This document shows, piece after piece, positions 1 through 7,138 of a stretch of 32,807 nucleotides of DNA. Location: positions 1-32,807 of the forward strand of contig NZ_WKJG01000036.1 of assembly GCF_027853235.1 (NCBI RefSeq), read 5' to 3'. Origin of the DNA: Aliibacillus thermotolerans. GTDB taxonomy: Bacteria > Bacillota > Bacilli > Bacillales > Marinococcaceae. The translations under genes were made by a program, and so were the position numbers. Positions within the stretch are counted from its first letter, which is position 1; the number at the start of each line of letters is the position of its first letter. Under the pieces are notes generated by a model. That model was not told the origin of the DNA and searched no databases. It saw nothing but the letters and a program-made list of their open reading frames with translations.

Positions 1-126
1 CTCCGAAACGTCGGACATCTAGGGCAGGGACTGCCCGAAGTAACGCTCAAGGAGACGAAAGAGTGCTTTCGTCGAGGAGTTGAGAAGCTCCCACTTCAAG
101 CGTTAGCTAAGTGGCGAGTAGTTCAC
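1..126 (+). ncRNA. Probable omega RNA scaffold / right end of the TnpB element
   Basis: Three perfect hairpins lie in a row: GGGCAG 22-27 with CTGCCC 31-36; GACGAAAG 54-61 with CTTTCGTC 66-73; CCACTT 91-96 with AAGTGG 109-114, extended by CTC 88-90 and GAG 116-118. In IS200/IS605 elements the tnpB 3' end overlaps a structured right end that is transcribed as the guide (omega) RNA, and its guide is the flanking sequence just past the element. The boundary near 126 is a guess from similarity to known right ends; the left end of the RNA lies outside the window. Confidence 0.5.
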
Positions 127-138
127 CGTTATTTGTAA
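1..138 (+). CDS. tnpB: C-terminal end of an IS200/IS605-family TnpB (partial, runs off left edge)
   Basis: Frame 1 is open from the first base to a TAA at 136-138 and encodes 45 residues. The stretch RNVGHLGQGLPEVTL resembles the arginine/glycine-rich tail of TnpB proteins from IS200/IS605 and IS1341-type elements. TnpB is an RNA-guided nuclease encoded by these insertion sequences. The body of the gene, with its RuvC-like catalytic residues, lies outside the window, so activity cannot be judged. The last codons overlap strong hairpins typical of the element's right end, and the stop codon may lie just beyond the element boundary. The family call rests on a short tail plus the RNA structure around it. 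Confidence 0.6.
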   Translation, partial: LRNVGHLGQGLPEVTLKETKECFRRGVEKLPLQALAKWRVVHRYL

Positions 139-414
139 TCCCTGTCATATATAGCCTCTTAGACAAAGAAACAAGAAATATGAATAGAAAACATGTCGTA
201 TATACCTCTGAACCATTAGAAAAAGAATCTGAAGAGAAAAAAGGAGAAAAACAGACACATCAAGATAATTTGTCAAAAGGAGACAATACGAGGTTGAAAA
301 ACAAAACAAAAAAAAGCAGATGAACTAACAAAAGAGGATATTGTTAATTTGTTAGGAAAAAAGACAATGATTCTTCCTCCCAATGATAAAGTTGACCAAA
401 ACCAATGTGTCTAG
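139..414 (+). pseudogene. Decayed 3' gene remnant with a frameshift
   Basis: Coding-like, highly charged sequence follows the insertion sequence end. It is open in one frame to a TGA at 321-323. If one base is gained or lost in the run of eight A at 308-315, it continues in the next frame as ADELTKEDIVNLLGKK to a TAG at 412-414. I see no credible start codon and ribosome binding site. The simplest reading is the 3' end of a gene truncated by the element and then decayed. The TKEDIVxLLGxK segment loosely recalls the C-terminal end of AAA+ membrane proteases, but that is too weak for a name. Confidence 0.35.
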
Positions 415-420
415 TAAAAT
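392..420 (+). promoter_or_regulatory. Sigma-A promoter of the thiamine operon
   Basis: TTGACC at 392-397 is followed by a 17-base spacer and TAAAAT at 415-420. Transcription would start near 427, just ahead of the TPP riboswitch. The -35 box lies inside the tail of the decayed upstream reading frame. Confidence 0.65.
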
Positions 421-445
421 GACGGTAATAAACTTACGATAAGAA

Positions 446-532
446 CCACTAGGGGCGCTATCATGGCTGAGATGATGGATATCCATCAGTCCCTTTGAAC
501 CTGATATGGTTAACACCAGCGTAGGGAAGTGG
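446..532 (+). promoter_or_regulatory. TPP riboswitch (THI element) aptamer
   Basis: P1 is formed by CCACT at 446-450 and AGTGG at 528-532. Conserved aptamer motifs are visible: GGCTGAGA at 465-472 and CCCTTTGAACCTGA at 491-504, then the usual GGTTAACACC and GCGTAGGGAA. A perfect palindrome at 473-488 forms P3. TPP binding to such aptamers switches off thiamine synthesis or salvage genes, which fits thiD-thiM-thiE directly downstream. Confidence 0.97.
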
Positions 533-593
533 GCGAAACGACAATCGGTTGGTATGAGTATATATCCTTCGTATGTTCAGTTGTTCGTTGATC

Positions 594-625
594 GCTCCCT
601 TGGTGAAACAAGGGAGCATTTTTTC
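594..625 (+). terminator. Intrinsic terminator of the TPP riboswitch expression platform
   Basis: GCTCCCTTG at 594-602 pairs perfectly with CAAGGGAGC at 609-617, with a six-base loop, followed by ATTTTTT. It lies between the aptamer and the thiD ribosome binding site, so control is most likely by transcription termination when TPP is bound. Confidence 0.9.
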
Positions 626-663
626 ATTATACACGTGAGAGAGAAATTGGAGGAGGAATTGCA

Positions 664-1500
664 TTGAAAAAGGTACCAAGTGTATTAACGATTGCAGGAA
701 CAGATCCAACAGGAGGAGCAGGGATTCATGCAGATTTAAAAACTTTTCAAGAATGCACGGCATATGGAATGGCCGTTGTTACTTCCGTTGTTGCTCAAAA
801 TACGGAAGGGGTCCGAAATTACGTCAACGTATCTCTTGAAATGTTAGAAGAACAAATCGAAGCAGTTTTTGACGATATTTATCCAGATGCAGTAAAGACA
901 GGAATGATTGCAACTCCGGAAATGATTGAAAAAATTGCTTCCCTTTTAGAAAAAGAAGATGTTCCCCTGGTAGTAGATCCGGTCATGGTCGCAACTAGCG
1001 GAGACTCCCTCATGGAAAAAGAGACGGTACAATTGATGAAAGAACGATTGCTTCCACTTGCAACGATTGCGACACCAAACATTTCTGAAGCAGAAATTTT
1101 AATTGGAAAATCGATTCGGTCTCTTAAAGAAGCAGAAGAAGCAGCGCAACAAATTGTCGAAGAAACGAAAGTGAAAGCGACGATTGTCAAAGGGGGTCAT
1201 TTAACAGAAGAAGCCACTGATATTCTTTACACGGACGGAAAATGGGAACGTTTTTCCGCGCCTCGTACTGAAACGAAACATACCCATGGAACAGGATGTA
1301 CTTTTTCAGCAGCGATTGCTGCAAAGTTAGCGAGAGGACGGTCGATTGAAGAAGCGGTGAGTGAAAGTAAAACGTTTATCACGAACGCCATTGCTGAAAC
1401 TTTAGCGATAGGAAAAGGCAATGGACCGGTGAATCATTGGGCATCCCGTTTAAAAAAGAGCGACATCGTGGTGGAAAACGCCCGTCAATTGGAGGGGTAA
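664..1500 (+). CDS. thiD: Hydroxymethylpyrimidine/phosphomethylpyrimidine kinase ThiD
   Basis: The 278-residue protein belongs to the PfkB/ribokinase-like ThiD family, which phosphorylates HMP and HMP-P with ATP in the cytoplasm to give HMP-PP for thiamine synthesis. Visible signatures are TIAGTDPTGGAGIHADLK near residues 9-26 and the C-terminal anion-hole motif HGTGCTFSAAIAA. The start is TTG at 664, chosen because GGAGGAGG lies 6-13 bases upstream and the family N-terminus begins here. It is the first gene of a three-gene operon: its TAA is followed one base later by the thiM ATG. Its control is by the upstream TPP riboswitch. Length is normal for the family. Confidence 0.95.
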   Translation: MKKVPSVLTIAGTDPTGGAGIHADLKTFQECTAYGMAVVTSVVAQNTEGVRNYVNVSLEMLEEQIEAVFDDIYPDAVKTGMIATPEMIEKIASLLEKEDVPLVVDPVMVATSGDSLMEKETVQLMKERLLPLATIATPNISEAEILIGKSIRSLKEAEEAAQQIVEETKVKATIVKGGHLTEEATDILYTDGKWERFSAPRTETKHTHGTGCTFSAAIAAKLARGRSIEEAVSESKTFITNAIAETLAIGKGNGPVNHWASRLKKSDIVVENARQLEG

Positions 1501-1501
1501 C

Positions 1502-2290
1502 ATGATTGAAAAAGTGAGAGAGAAACGCCCGTTAATATATCATATTACGAATACTGTGGTGACGAATTTTACTGCGAATGGTTTGTTGGCGATGGGAGCA
1601 TCTCCTGTCATGGCTGATGCAGAAGAGGAAGCAGCAGAAATGGCGGCTGCAGCGGATGCTCTCGTTTTAAACATCGGCACCCTTCATCCTTCCCAAGTAA
1701 AGGCAATGTTCGTTGCAGGTCGAGCTGCCAATAAAAAAGGAATTCCGATTGTGTTAGATCCAGTAGGAGCCGGGGCGACAAGTTACCGTACTGAAACAGC
1801 TCGTCAGCTGTTAAAAGAGTTAAATATTTCTCTACTTCGGGGAAATGTCGGGGAAATCAAAGCGCTTATCGGATCGGATGGAAATATTCAAGGTGTTGAT
1901 GCGATTCAAACGGAAGTAGATGAAATGGAAGCAGTTGCAAAGGAAGCTGCTTCTCTCTTTTCTGTCCCAGTCGTTGTAAGTGGAGCGGTAGACATCGTAA
2001 CCGATGAAAAAGACTTGTATCGTGTTGCGAATGGAGATGAGTTGCTTATTCGTATTACCGGCAGCGGTTGTCTTCTTAGCGGAGTCATCGCAAGCTTTTT
2101 AACGGTGAATGATTCCCGGACAGAAGCTGCAGCGGATGCCCTCACATACTATGGAGTTGCTGCTGAAAAGGCAGCGATGAAAGGAGAGCAACCAGGGAGT
2201 TTTCAAGTTGCGTTTCTTGATGCGCTATATGAAGTGGGAAAAGAAGAGATACAAAAGATGGCAAAGCAAGAAAAAATGACACTTTCTTAG
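1502..2290 (+). CDS. thiM: Hydroxyethylthiazole kinase ThiM
   Basis: The 262-residue protein is the salvage kinase that phosphorylates 4-methyl-5-(2-hydroxyethyl)thiazole. Family features visible are HITNTVVTNFTANGLLA near the start, the VLDPVGAGATSYR segment in the middle, and the C-terminal active-site motif RITGSGCLLSGVIASF. The ATG is one base past the thiD stop with GGAGGGG just upstream, so translation is likely coupled. No thiG, thiC or thiS is nearby, so the operon looks like salvage rather than complete de novo synthesis. It is followed by thiE after an 11-base gap. Confidence 0.95.
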   Translation: MIEKVREKRPLIYHITNTVVTNFTANGLLAMGASPVMADAEEEAAEMAAAADALVLNIGTLHPSQVKAMFVAGRAANKKGIPIVLDPVGAGATSYRTETARQLLKELNISLLRGNVGEIKALIGSDGNIQGVDAIQTEVDEMEAVAKEAASLFSVPVVVSGAVDIVTDEKDLYRVANGDELLIRITGSGCLLSGVIASFLTVNDSRTEAAADALTYYGVAAEKAAMKGEQPGSFQVAFLDALYEVGKEEIQKMAKQEKMTLS

Positions 2291-2301
2291 GGGGGGGTAA
2301 G

Positions 2302-2952
2302 ATGAATCGTCACATTCTTTCTTTATATTTTATCATGGGAAGCAATAACACGAATGAGTCACCGGTTCATGTCCTTCAACAGGCAATTGAAGGTGGGATC
2401 ACTTGCTTTCAATTTCGAGAAAAAGGACATGGTGCTCTCGTGGGAAAAGAAAAACAACAATTAGCCAGAGAGTTACAACAAGTTTGTCAAGCAAACGGTG
2501 TTCCTTTTTTTGTAAATGATGATCTAAAATTGGCGCTTGAGCTCGAAGCAGACGGCATTCATGTTGGACAAGATGATATTCCGGTCCGGGAAATTAAAAA
2601 GCTTGCTCCGGCGTCCATGTTGGTTGGTGTATCCGCAAAAACGCTGGAAGAAGCGAAAAGCGCAGTCGAGGACGGAGCCGACTACATTGGGACAGGCCCG
2701 ATGTTTATCACCTCCACGAAAGAAGATGCAGATGTACCGGTAGGACCAGAAAGAATACGGTTTTTGAGAGAGGAAGGAATGACCCTTCCAATTGTAGGAA
2801 TTGGGGGGATCGATGAGAAAAATGCTCATCACGTTTTGGAAGCAGGTGCAGATGGAATTGCAGTCATTTCAGCCATCAGCATGTCACGTCATCCGAAACA
2901 AGCGACAAGCGATTTAAAGAAAATACTCATGGAAAATGGAAGGAATGAATAA
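2302..2952 (+). CDS. thiE: Thiamine phosphate synthase ThiE
   Basis: The 216-residue TIM-barrel enzyme joins HMP-PP with thiazole phosphate to give thiamine phosphate and pyrophosphate, using the products of ThiD and ThiM. Visible motifs are FQFREKG near residue 36, VNDDLKLALELEADGIHVGQDD for the pyrophosphate/Mg region, DYIGTGPMF around residue 127, and the phosphate-binding VGIGGIDEKN. The ATG follows a GGGGGGGTAAG ribosome binding site. It is the last gene of the thi operon. I see no convincing terminator in the 91 bases before cstA, so read-through is possible. Confidence 0.95.
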   Translation: MNRHILSLYFIMGSNNTNESPVHVLQQAIEGGITCFQFREKGHGALVGKEKQQLARELQQVCQANGVPFFVNDDLKLALELEADGIHVGQDDIPVREIKKLAPASMLVGVSAKTLEEAKSAVEDGADYIGTGPMFITSTKEDADVPVGPERIRFLREEGMTLPIVGIGGIDEKNAHHVLEAGADGIAVISAISMSRHPKQATSDLKKILMENGRNE

Positions 2953-3043
2953 ATATTTGTAGAATGTAATCAATGAAAATAATGTCGAGGAAGGAGGCTA
3001 CATCCATTATTTAGAATATTGCAATAACGAAGGAGGGGGAAAG

Positions 3044-4786
3044 ATGCCAGCGATTGTTTTGGCCATTATCGGGATTGTCGTTTTTGCTTTGGGGTATCGC
3101 TACTATTCTAAGTTTATTGCGGAAAGAATTTATCGGCTCGATCCTGATTACGTAACCCCGGCCCACCGCTACCGAGATGGTGTGGATTTTGTACCAACGA
3201 ATAAATGGGTACTTTGGGGGCATCATTTTACTTCTATTGCTGGCGCTGCTCCGATTGTTGGACCAGCTGTTGCCGTGTATTGGGGATGGTTACCCGCTTT
3301 CTTATGGGTCGTATTAGGGACTGTCTTTGCAGCGGGAGTGCACGACTTTGGAACCCTTGTATTATCTGTTCGTAATAAAGGTCAATCCATTGGAACGATT
3401 GCGGAACGGTTGATTGGCAGACGTGCAAAATTGCTCTTCTTATTTATTATTCTCATTCTTGTATTGATGGTGAATGCGGTATTTGCCTGGGTGATCTCGA
3501 ATCTTTTTGTTACGTTTCCAGCCAGTGTCCTTTCCGTATTTATCCAAATTCCTCTGGCCATTTGGATTGGATATAGTATTAATAAAAAAGGAAAAAGCAT
3601 GCTTTTTCCATCCCTCGTGGTACTTGTTGTGATGTATGGAGCAGCCATTCTTGCTAGTAACATCCCTGCCTTACAAATTGATCTTGTGTCTTATTTTGGT
3701 GGGGAAGGAGCGCTTGGCCCGCTTGGTCTTGATGCGGTTTCTTGGGCGTTTGTCGTGTGGATTGCTATCCTCATGATATACGTGTACATTGCTTCCATTC
3801 TTCCGGTATGGAAGTTACTCCAGCCACGGGATTTTATTAACTCGCATCAGTTGGTAGTTGGTCTTCTTATTTTGTATTTGGGTCTCTTTTTCACTTGGCC
3901 AACCCCGGAAGTGACCGCTCCAGTCACTCGGGGGGTAACAGATGTATCTTGGTTTCCGCTTCTCTTTATCACGATTGCCTGCGGTGCAATTTCAGGATTT
4001 CATGGTCTTGTATCTTCCGGCACTTCTTCCAAGCAATTAAATAAAGAAACAGATGCTCGTCTCGTCGGTTACCTTGGTGCAGTAGGGGAAGGAACGTTAG
4101 CGCTTATCACGATCTTGGCAGTAACGACGTTTTTTGCGACACAGAGTGACTTTTTAGCTGCATATGAAAGTTATAATGTAGCAAATGCTGATGGACTCAC
4201 TCATTTCATCGGTGGAGCGGGTGCTCTTGCCACCGCTTTAGGGATCCCGGCATCGGTTGCGCAAACGATTGTCGCTGTGATAGTTGTAAGTTTTGCCGCA
4301 ACAACATTAGACACTTCCGTTCGGCTGATGCGCTATATTATTTCGGAACTTGGTCAGGAATATAAAGCCCCTGCCTTAACGAAAAAACACGTTGCAACTT
4401 CCATTGCAGTTGGATCCAGTGCAATTCTTGTTCTATTACCTGGTGATGACAGAGGTTTTGGTTCCGGAGGCTATTTACTTTGGCCGCTATTTGGCACGTC
4501 CAATCAATTGTTAGCGGGTATTAGTTTACTACTCATCACTATTTGGCTCCGTCGTAAAGGAAGAAATTATCTCGTAACACTCATTCCGATGGTTTTCTTA
4601 CTTTTTATGACGTTATGGGCCATGGCAAGTCAAGTAATTTTTCAATGGTCCGGTTTAGGAGATGGAGATGCCCAAATTCTTCTCTTCGTACTTGGCGCGA
4701 TCATTTTAGGATTTGCGATATGGATTATTCTTGAAGCGATTGCGCTCTTTCGCAAGGAACGGCCAAACATCGAGCCGGATGAATAG
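3044..4786 (+). CDS. cstA: CstA-family carbon starvation / pyruvate or peptide transporter
   Basis: The 580-residue polytopic membrane protein matches the CstA family throughout: N-terminal AIIGIVVFALGYRYYSKF, FVPTNKWVLWGHHFTSIAGA, AGVHDFGTLVLSVRNKGQ, the central GFHGLVSSGTSSKQL, and SFAATTLDTSVRLMRYI. More than a dozen hydrophobic segments are evident. CstA proteins have been linked to peptide and pyruvate uptake during carbon limitation; the substrate here is not established. It is shorter than the ~700-residue Escherichia coli CstA but near the usual Bacillus length. The start ATG has GGAGGGGG just upstream. A possible weak promoter (TTGTAG, 17 bases, TAATGT) lies upstream near 2956-2984. 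Two more genes follow, probably cotranscribed. Confidence 0.93.
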   Translation: MPAIVLAIIGIVVFALGYRYYSKFIAERIYRLDPDYVTPAHRYRDGVDFVPTNKWVLWGHHFTSIAGAAPIVGPAVAVYWGWLPAFLWVVLGTVFAAGVHDFGTLVLSVRNKGQSIGTIAERLIGRRAKLLFLFIILILVLMVNAVFAWVISNLFVTFPASVLSVFIQIPLAIWIGYSINKKGKSMLFPSLVVLVVMYGAAILASNIPALQIDLVSYFGGEGALGPLGLDAVSWAFVVWIAILMIYVYIASILPVWKLLQPRDFINSHQLVVGLLILYLGLFFTWPTPEVTAPVTRGVTDVSWFPLLFITIACGAISGFHGLVSSGTSSKQLNKETDARLVGYLGAVGEGTLALITILAVTTFFATQSDFLAAYESYNVANADGLTHFIGGAGALATALGIPASVAQTIVAVIVVSFAATTLDTSVRLMRYIISELGQEYKAPALTKKHVATSIAVGSSAILVLLPGDDRGFGSGGYLLWPLFGTSNQLLAGISLLLITIWLRRKGRNYLVTLIPMVFLLFMTLWAMASQVIFQWSGLGDGDAQILLFVLGAIILGFAIWIILEAIALFRKERPNIEPDE

Positions 4787-4789
4787 GAA

Positions 4790-4835
4790 AAAAGGGGGTA
4801 ACAATAGGCGGAGAGTCTATTGGAACCCTCTTTTG
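4790..4835 (+). terminator. Attenuator-like hairpin between cstA and the Cys-Cys protein gene
   Basis: CAATAG 4802-4807 pairs with CTATTG 4817-4822, and the stem extends through GGGT 4796-4799 with ACCC 4825-4828 and on into A-rich/T-rich arms, ending in CTTTTGTTGTTG. It sits immediately after the cstA stop and before the next ribosome binding site. It may terminate part of the transcripts or stabilise the cstA 3' end. Confidence 0.55.
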
Positions 4836-4859
4836 TTGTTGATGAAAGGAAGGAGAAAA

Positions 4860-5126
4860 ATGACAAAAAAAGAGTGGAGTTTAAAAAAGTTGCTAGCTTA
4901 TTATGAAGAGGTATTACGTCTTCCACATCAGGCAGAAATCAAACGGGAAATTCGCGACGAAGAAGATTTATTTTTGCTTCTTTGTTTTTCCGATTTATTA
5001 GGCATTCCTAATCCTGTCTCTTATTACACCCTTGAATTGTATCCGGAAATGATTGAACGATTTCATGATTGGCATTTACGAATGGGAATGGAAAAATCAC
5101 CGCTTACCGGCATTCGCTGTTGCTAA
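4860..5126 (+). CDS. Small protein ending in Cys-Cys (cory-CC-star type)
   Basis: This 88-residue cytoplasmic protein begins MTKKEWSLKKLLAYYEEV and ends GIRCC followed directly by the stop codon. I chose ATG 4860 because GGAAGGAG lies just upstream; a longer open frame from 4713 would run back into cstA. The terminal Cys-Cys matches what I recall as the cory-CC-star family, small proteins of unknown function encoded beside CstA-type transporters and ArsA-like ATPases. The predicted content is alpha-helical, with a charged N-terminal half and no membrane segment. The Cys pair could bind metal or be a thiol switch, but that is inference. The arsA-like gene follows after 18 bases. Confidence 0.75.
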   Translation: MTKKEWSLKKLLAYYEEVLRLPHQAEIKREIRDEEDLFLLLCFSDLLGIPNPVSYYTLELYPEMIERFHDWHLRMGMEKSPLTGIRCC

Positions 5127-5144
5127 AAGAGAGGGGGATGTAGA

Positions 5145-6083
5145 ATGAAATCGTTATTTCAAAAAGAAATCGTATTTTTTGGTGGTAAGGGTGGGGTGGG
5201 AAAATCAACATCTTCCTCTGCCTTTGCTCTTGCCGCGTCCCAACAAGGGATTACTACGCTGCTTGTGTCAACAGACCCCGCTCACAACTTAAGTGACATT
5301 TTTCAAAAAAAGATAGGGGATCAGCGGAAGCGATTAACGGATCATTTATACGCGCTAGAAATTAGTTCCGAAAAGGAAGCAAAAAAGTATATTGGAGAAG
5401 TAAAGAACAACTTAAAAGGCCTTGTCAAAGCACATATGGCAGAAGAAGTAAATCGTCAAATTGACATGGCTGCTGTTTCACCGGGAGCCGATGAAGCTGC
5501 ACTTTTTGACCGGCTTGTACGAATCATTTTAGAAAAAGAAGAGAAAATAGACTTGATTGTGTTTGATACTGCTCCAACAGGACATACATTAAGATTGCTG
5601 TCTCTACCGGAAATGATGGAGGCATGGATTGATGGAATGTTACAAAGAAGACAAGCAATTAATGAAAATTATTCTCAATGGCTTCATGACGGGGAGCCGG
5701 TGGATGATCCAATTTATCGTGTGCTAATGGAGCGGAAAGATCGTTTTTCCAAGGCGAGAACGGTATTAATGGATCCAAAGAAAACAGGTTATGTGTATGT
5801 ACTGATGCCTGAAAAATTACCAATTGTAGAAACAGAACGAGCCGTCCAATTGTTGAACCGAGCCGGGATGTCTGTTGAAACATTGGTTATTAATAAATGT
5901 TTACCGAAAGAAGCGGGTGCAAGCCCATTTATTATCAAAAGAAGAGAGCAAGAACAAGTATATATAGAGGACATTGAACAACGATTTCCCCATCAAAAGA
6001 AAGTGTATTTACCCCTCTTAGAAGAAGACATATCGTCCATCAAAGCCCTGCAACAAATTGCTCTACGATTCATCAATGAGTAA
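5145..6083 (+). CDS. ArsA/Get3-family ATPase
   Basis: The 312-residue single-domain P-loop ATPase has a deviant Walker A at residues 13-22 (GGKGGVGKST), the switch I region STDPAHNLSD, and the family signature FDTAPTGHTLRLLSLP near residue 140. The family includes arsenite-pump ATPases and the Get3 tail-anchored protein targeting factor. No arsB, arsC or arsR lies nearby, so arsenic resistance is not supported. The gene is 18 bases after the Cys-Cys protein gene and probably in one operon with it and cstA. That suggests a service role for the transporter or its small partner. RBS GAGGGGG precedes the ATG. Confidence is high for family, low for role. Confidence 0.88.
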   Translation: MKSLFQKEIVFFGGKGGVGKSTSSSAFALAASQQGITTLLVSTDPAHNLSDIFQKKIGDQRKRLTDHLYALEISSEKEAKKYIGEVKNNLKGLVKAHMAEEVNRQIDMAAVSPGADEAALFDRLVRIILEKEEKIDLIVFDTAPTGHTLRLLSLPEMMEAWIDGMLQRRQAINENYSQWLHDGEPVDDPIYRVLMERKDRFSKARTVLMDPKKTGYVYVLMPEKLPIVETERAVQLLNRAGMSVETLVINKCLPKEAGASPFIIKRREQEQVYIEDIEQRFPHQKKVYLPLLEEDISSIKALQQIALRFINE

Positions 6084-6094
6084 ACGAGATGATA

Positions 6095-6130
6095 GGGGCG
6101 AGAGTTAAAACCCTCGTCTTTCCTTTTCCT
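6095..6130 (+). terminator. Likely terminator after the arsA-like gene
   Basis: GGCGAG at 6097-6102 pairs with CTCGTC at 6113-6118, plus an outer G-C across one mismatch, followed by a T/C-rich tract CTTTCCTTTTCC. It is a modest hairpin, but correctly placed 12 bases after the stop codon. Confidence 0.55.
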
Positions 6131-6199
6131 TTAAAACGATACGCCACCATTTCGGTAAATCATTGCATTGAGATTGGGACATAACCAAATCATTCCAAT

Positions 6200-6412
6200 C
6201 AAAATACGAACAATGATTACCGCTTCGGCAGAATAATTCGCTTTCCGCAGGAACGGCCTCAGCCTCCTCGCGGGAAACCACCGCTCTTGGGTCTTCCGAC
6301 GCACAGGACGTGTGAGTAGCGAACGTTGCGACAGGACGTTGCGGTTTTAGTCCGCCTCCATTTACCCTACGCCGGAGTCTTCGCATTCTGCCTACGCTAG
6401 AACCACTCTAAA
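6200..6412. repeat. GC-rich dispersed-repeat relic
   Basis: This block is clearly more GC-rich than its surroundings. It contains TTCGCTTTCCGCAGGAACG, CTCAGCCTCCTCGCGGGAAA and, near its right end, GGAGTCTTCGCATTCTGCC. Together these resemble a non-coding repeat I know from many Bacillaceae genomes (CTTTCCGCGGG ... GCCTCCTCG ... GGAGTCTTCGC). Open frames across it are not protein-like. Copy number cannot be tested from one window. Confidence 0.5.
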
Positions 6413-6416
6413 AAGG

Positions 6417-6450
6417 AAAATCCGAACTAATGGAAAGTTCGGATTTTTTA
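6417..6450. terminator. Perfect hairpin with T-run, no gene directly upstream
   Basis: AATCCGAACT at 6419-6428 pairs perfectly with AGTTCGGATT at 6436-6445, followed by TTTTTTA; the complementary strand also has a T-rich flank. It follows the GC-rich relic rather than a recognisable gene. Confidence 0.6.
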
Positions 6451-6507
6451 TAATTAATATACTTTTGTCCCAGTCTCATTCTTGTAGGGTGTTTTCCCTT
6501 CTGCTAT

Positions 6508-6830
6508 GATTGGATTATTGTTTCTGACGGTATATTTCCTTAAGTTTACCGCCGGAAGTGCATTTCTCTGTGTCTCTAACACAAGAAATATAAATGAACC
6601 TCCAATGATTCTAGATGTACGCGGATAGTAAGCAGGACGGCCGAATAAGACGCAAGCACCCAATTGCAACTTCCCCGTCATGAGACCATTCAGTAGGAAT
6701 TTTGTGTGATATTTCGTCGTATAGATCTTTTATACGACCATTCATTGCATCGTTCTCGTAATAAAAGGTCGTATGAAACGTGTTGCAACTTGTTTTTATC
6801 CTCATTTCTTCCAATTTCAACTACCATGTC
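6508..6830 (+). repeat. Left copy of a ~320 bp non-coding repeat flanking sulP
   Basis: This region aligns by eye with 8664-8993. Shared blocks in the same order include TGATTGG, TTTACCG, GAAGYGCATTTCTC, GTAAGCAGGACGGC, TCATAAGACC/TCATGAGACC, TTTTAT.CGAC, TTCATTGCA, GTCGTATGAA and TTTTTATCC followed by ATTTCTTCCA. The copy contains a perfect hairpin, GTCGTATA 6716-6723 with TATACGAC 6731-6738. No credible gene lies here; the open frame at 6773-7021 is built on the repeat. It is clearly diverged from the right copy. Confidence 0.8.
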
Positions 6831-6998
6831 CACAAAAAGAGAGACTCACCAAGTTTTTGGCGATGACTGAAGTTTTGTCCCATACTCTTTTTTATTTCAA
6901 TAAAAAAACTAATCGTCGTGTATATAAAAAATATCGTAAAAGAAAGGAAAAGTGTAAAAAAGAAAGAAAACAACCTCTTTTAAACGCTTACATACCGG

Positions 6999-7027
6999 TT
7001 GGACATTTAAACATGATGTGATAATAT
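6999..7027 (+). promoter_or_regulatory. Sigma-A promoter for the SulP gene
   Basis: TTGGAC at 6999-7004, a 17-base spacer and TAATAT at 7022-7027. The predicted start near 7034 gives a leader of about 105 bases. The rest of 6831-7138 is AT-rich with no other recognisable feature. Confidence 0.65.
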
Positions 7028-7138
7028 CCAATCTATTGCATACGCCGACTTTTACATCGGTGAAAGTCACATTGTTTTAGAAACTAGTCGATAGATGAGC
7101 CGGTTCTCATCTAAATAACAAAGAAAGGGAAAAAACAC

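Noticed and set aside
461-763. 100-codon minus-strand open frame across the TPP riboswitch and thiD start
   Set aside because: It lies on the complement of a certain riboswitch and coding region and shows no protein-like pattern or ribosome binding site.
5145-6083. Arsenite efflux ATPase role for the ArsA-like protein
   Set aside because: No arsB, arsC, arsD or arsR is nearby, and the partners are cstA and a Cys-Cys small protein.
6105-6386. Arg-rich minus-strand frame in the GC-rich block
   Set aside because: Produced by GC-rich repeat sequence; composition is not protein-like.
6773-7021. 82-codon plus-strand frame before sulP
   Set aside because: Begins inside the duplicated non-coding repeat, is Lys-rich at the end because of A-runs, and overlaps the sulP promoter.
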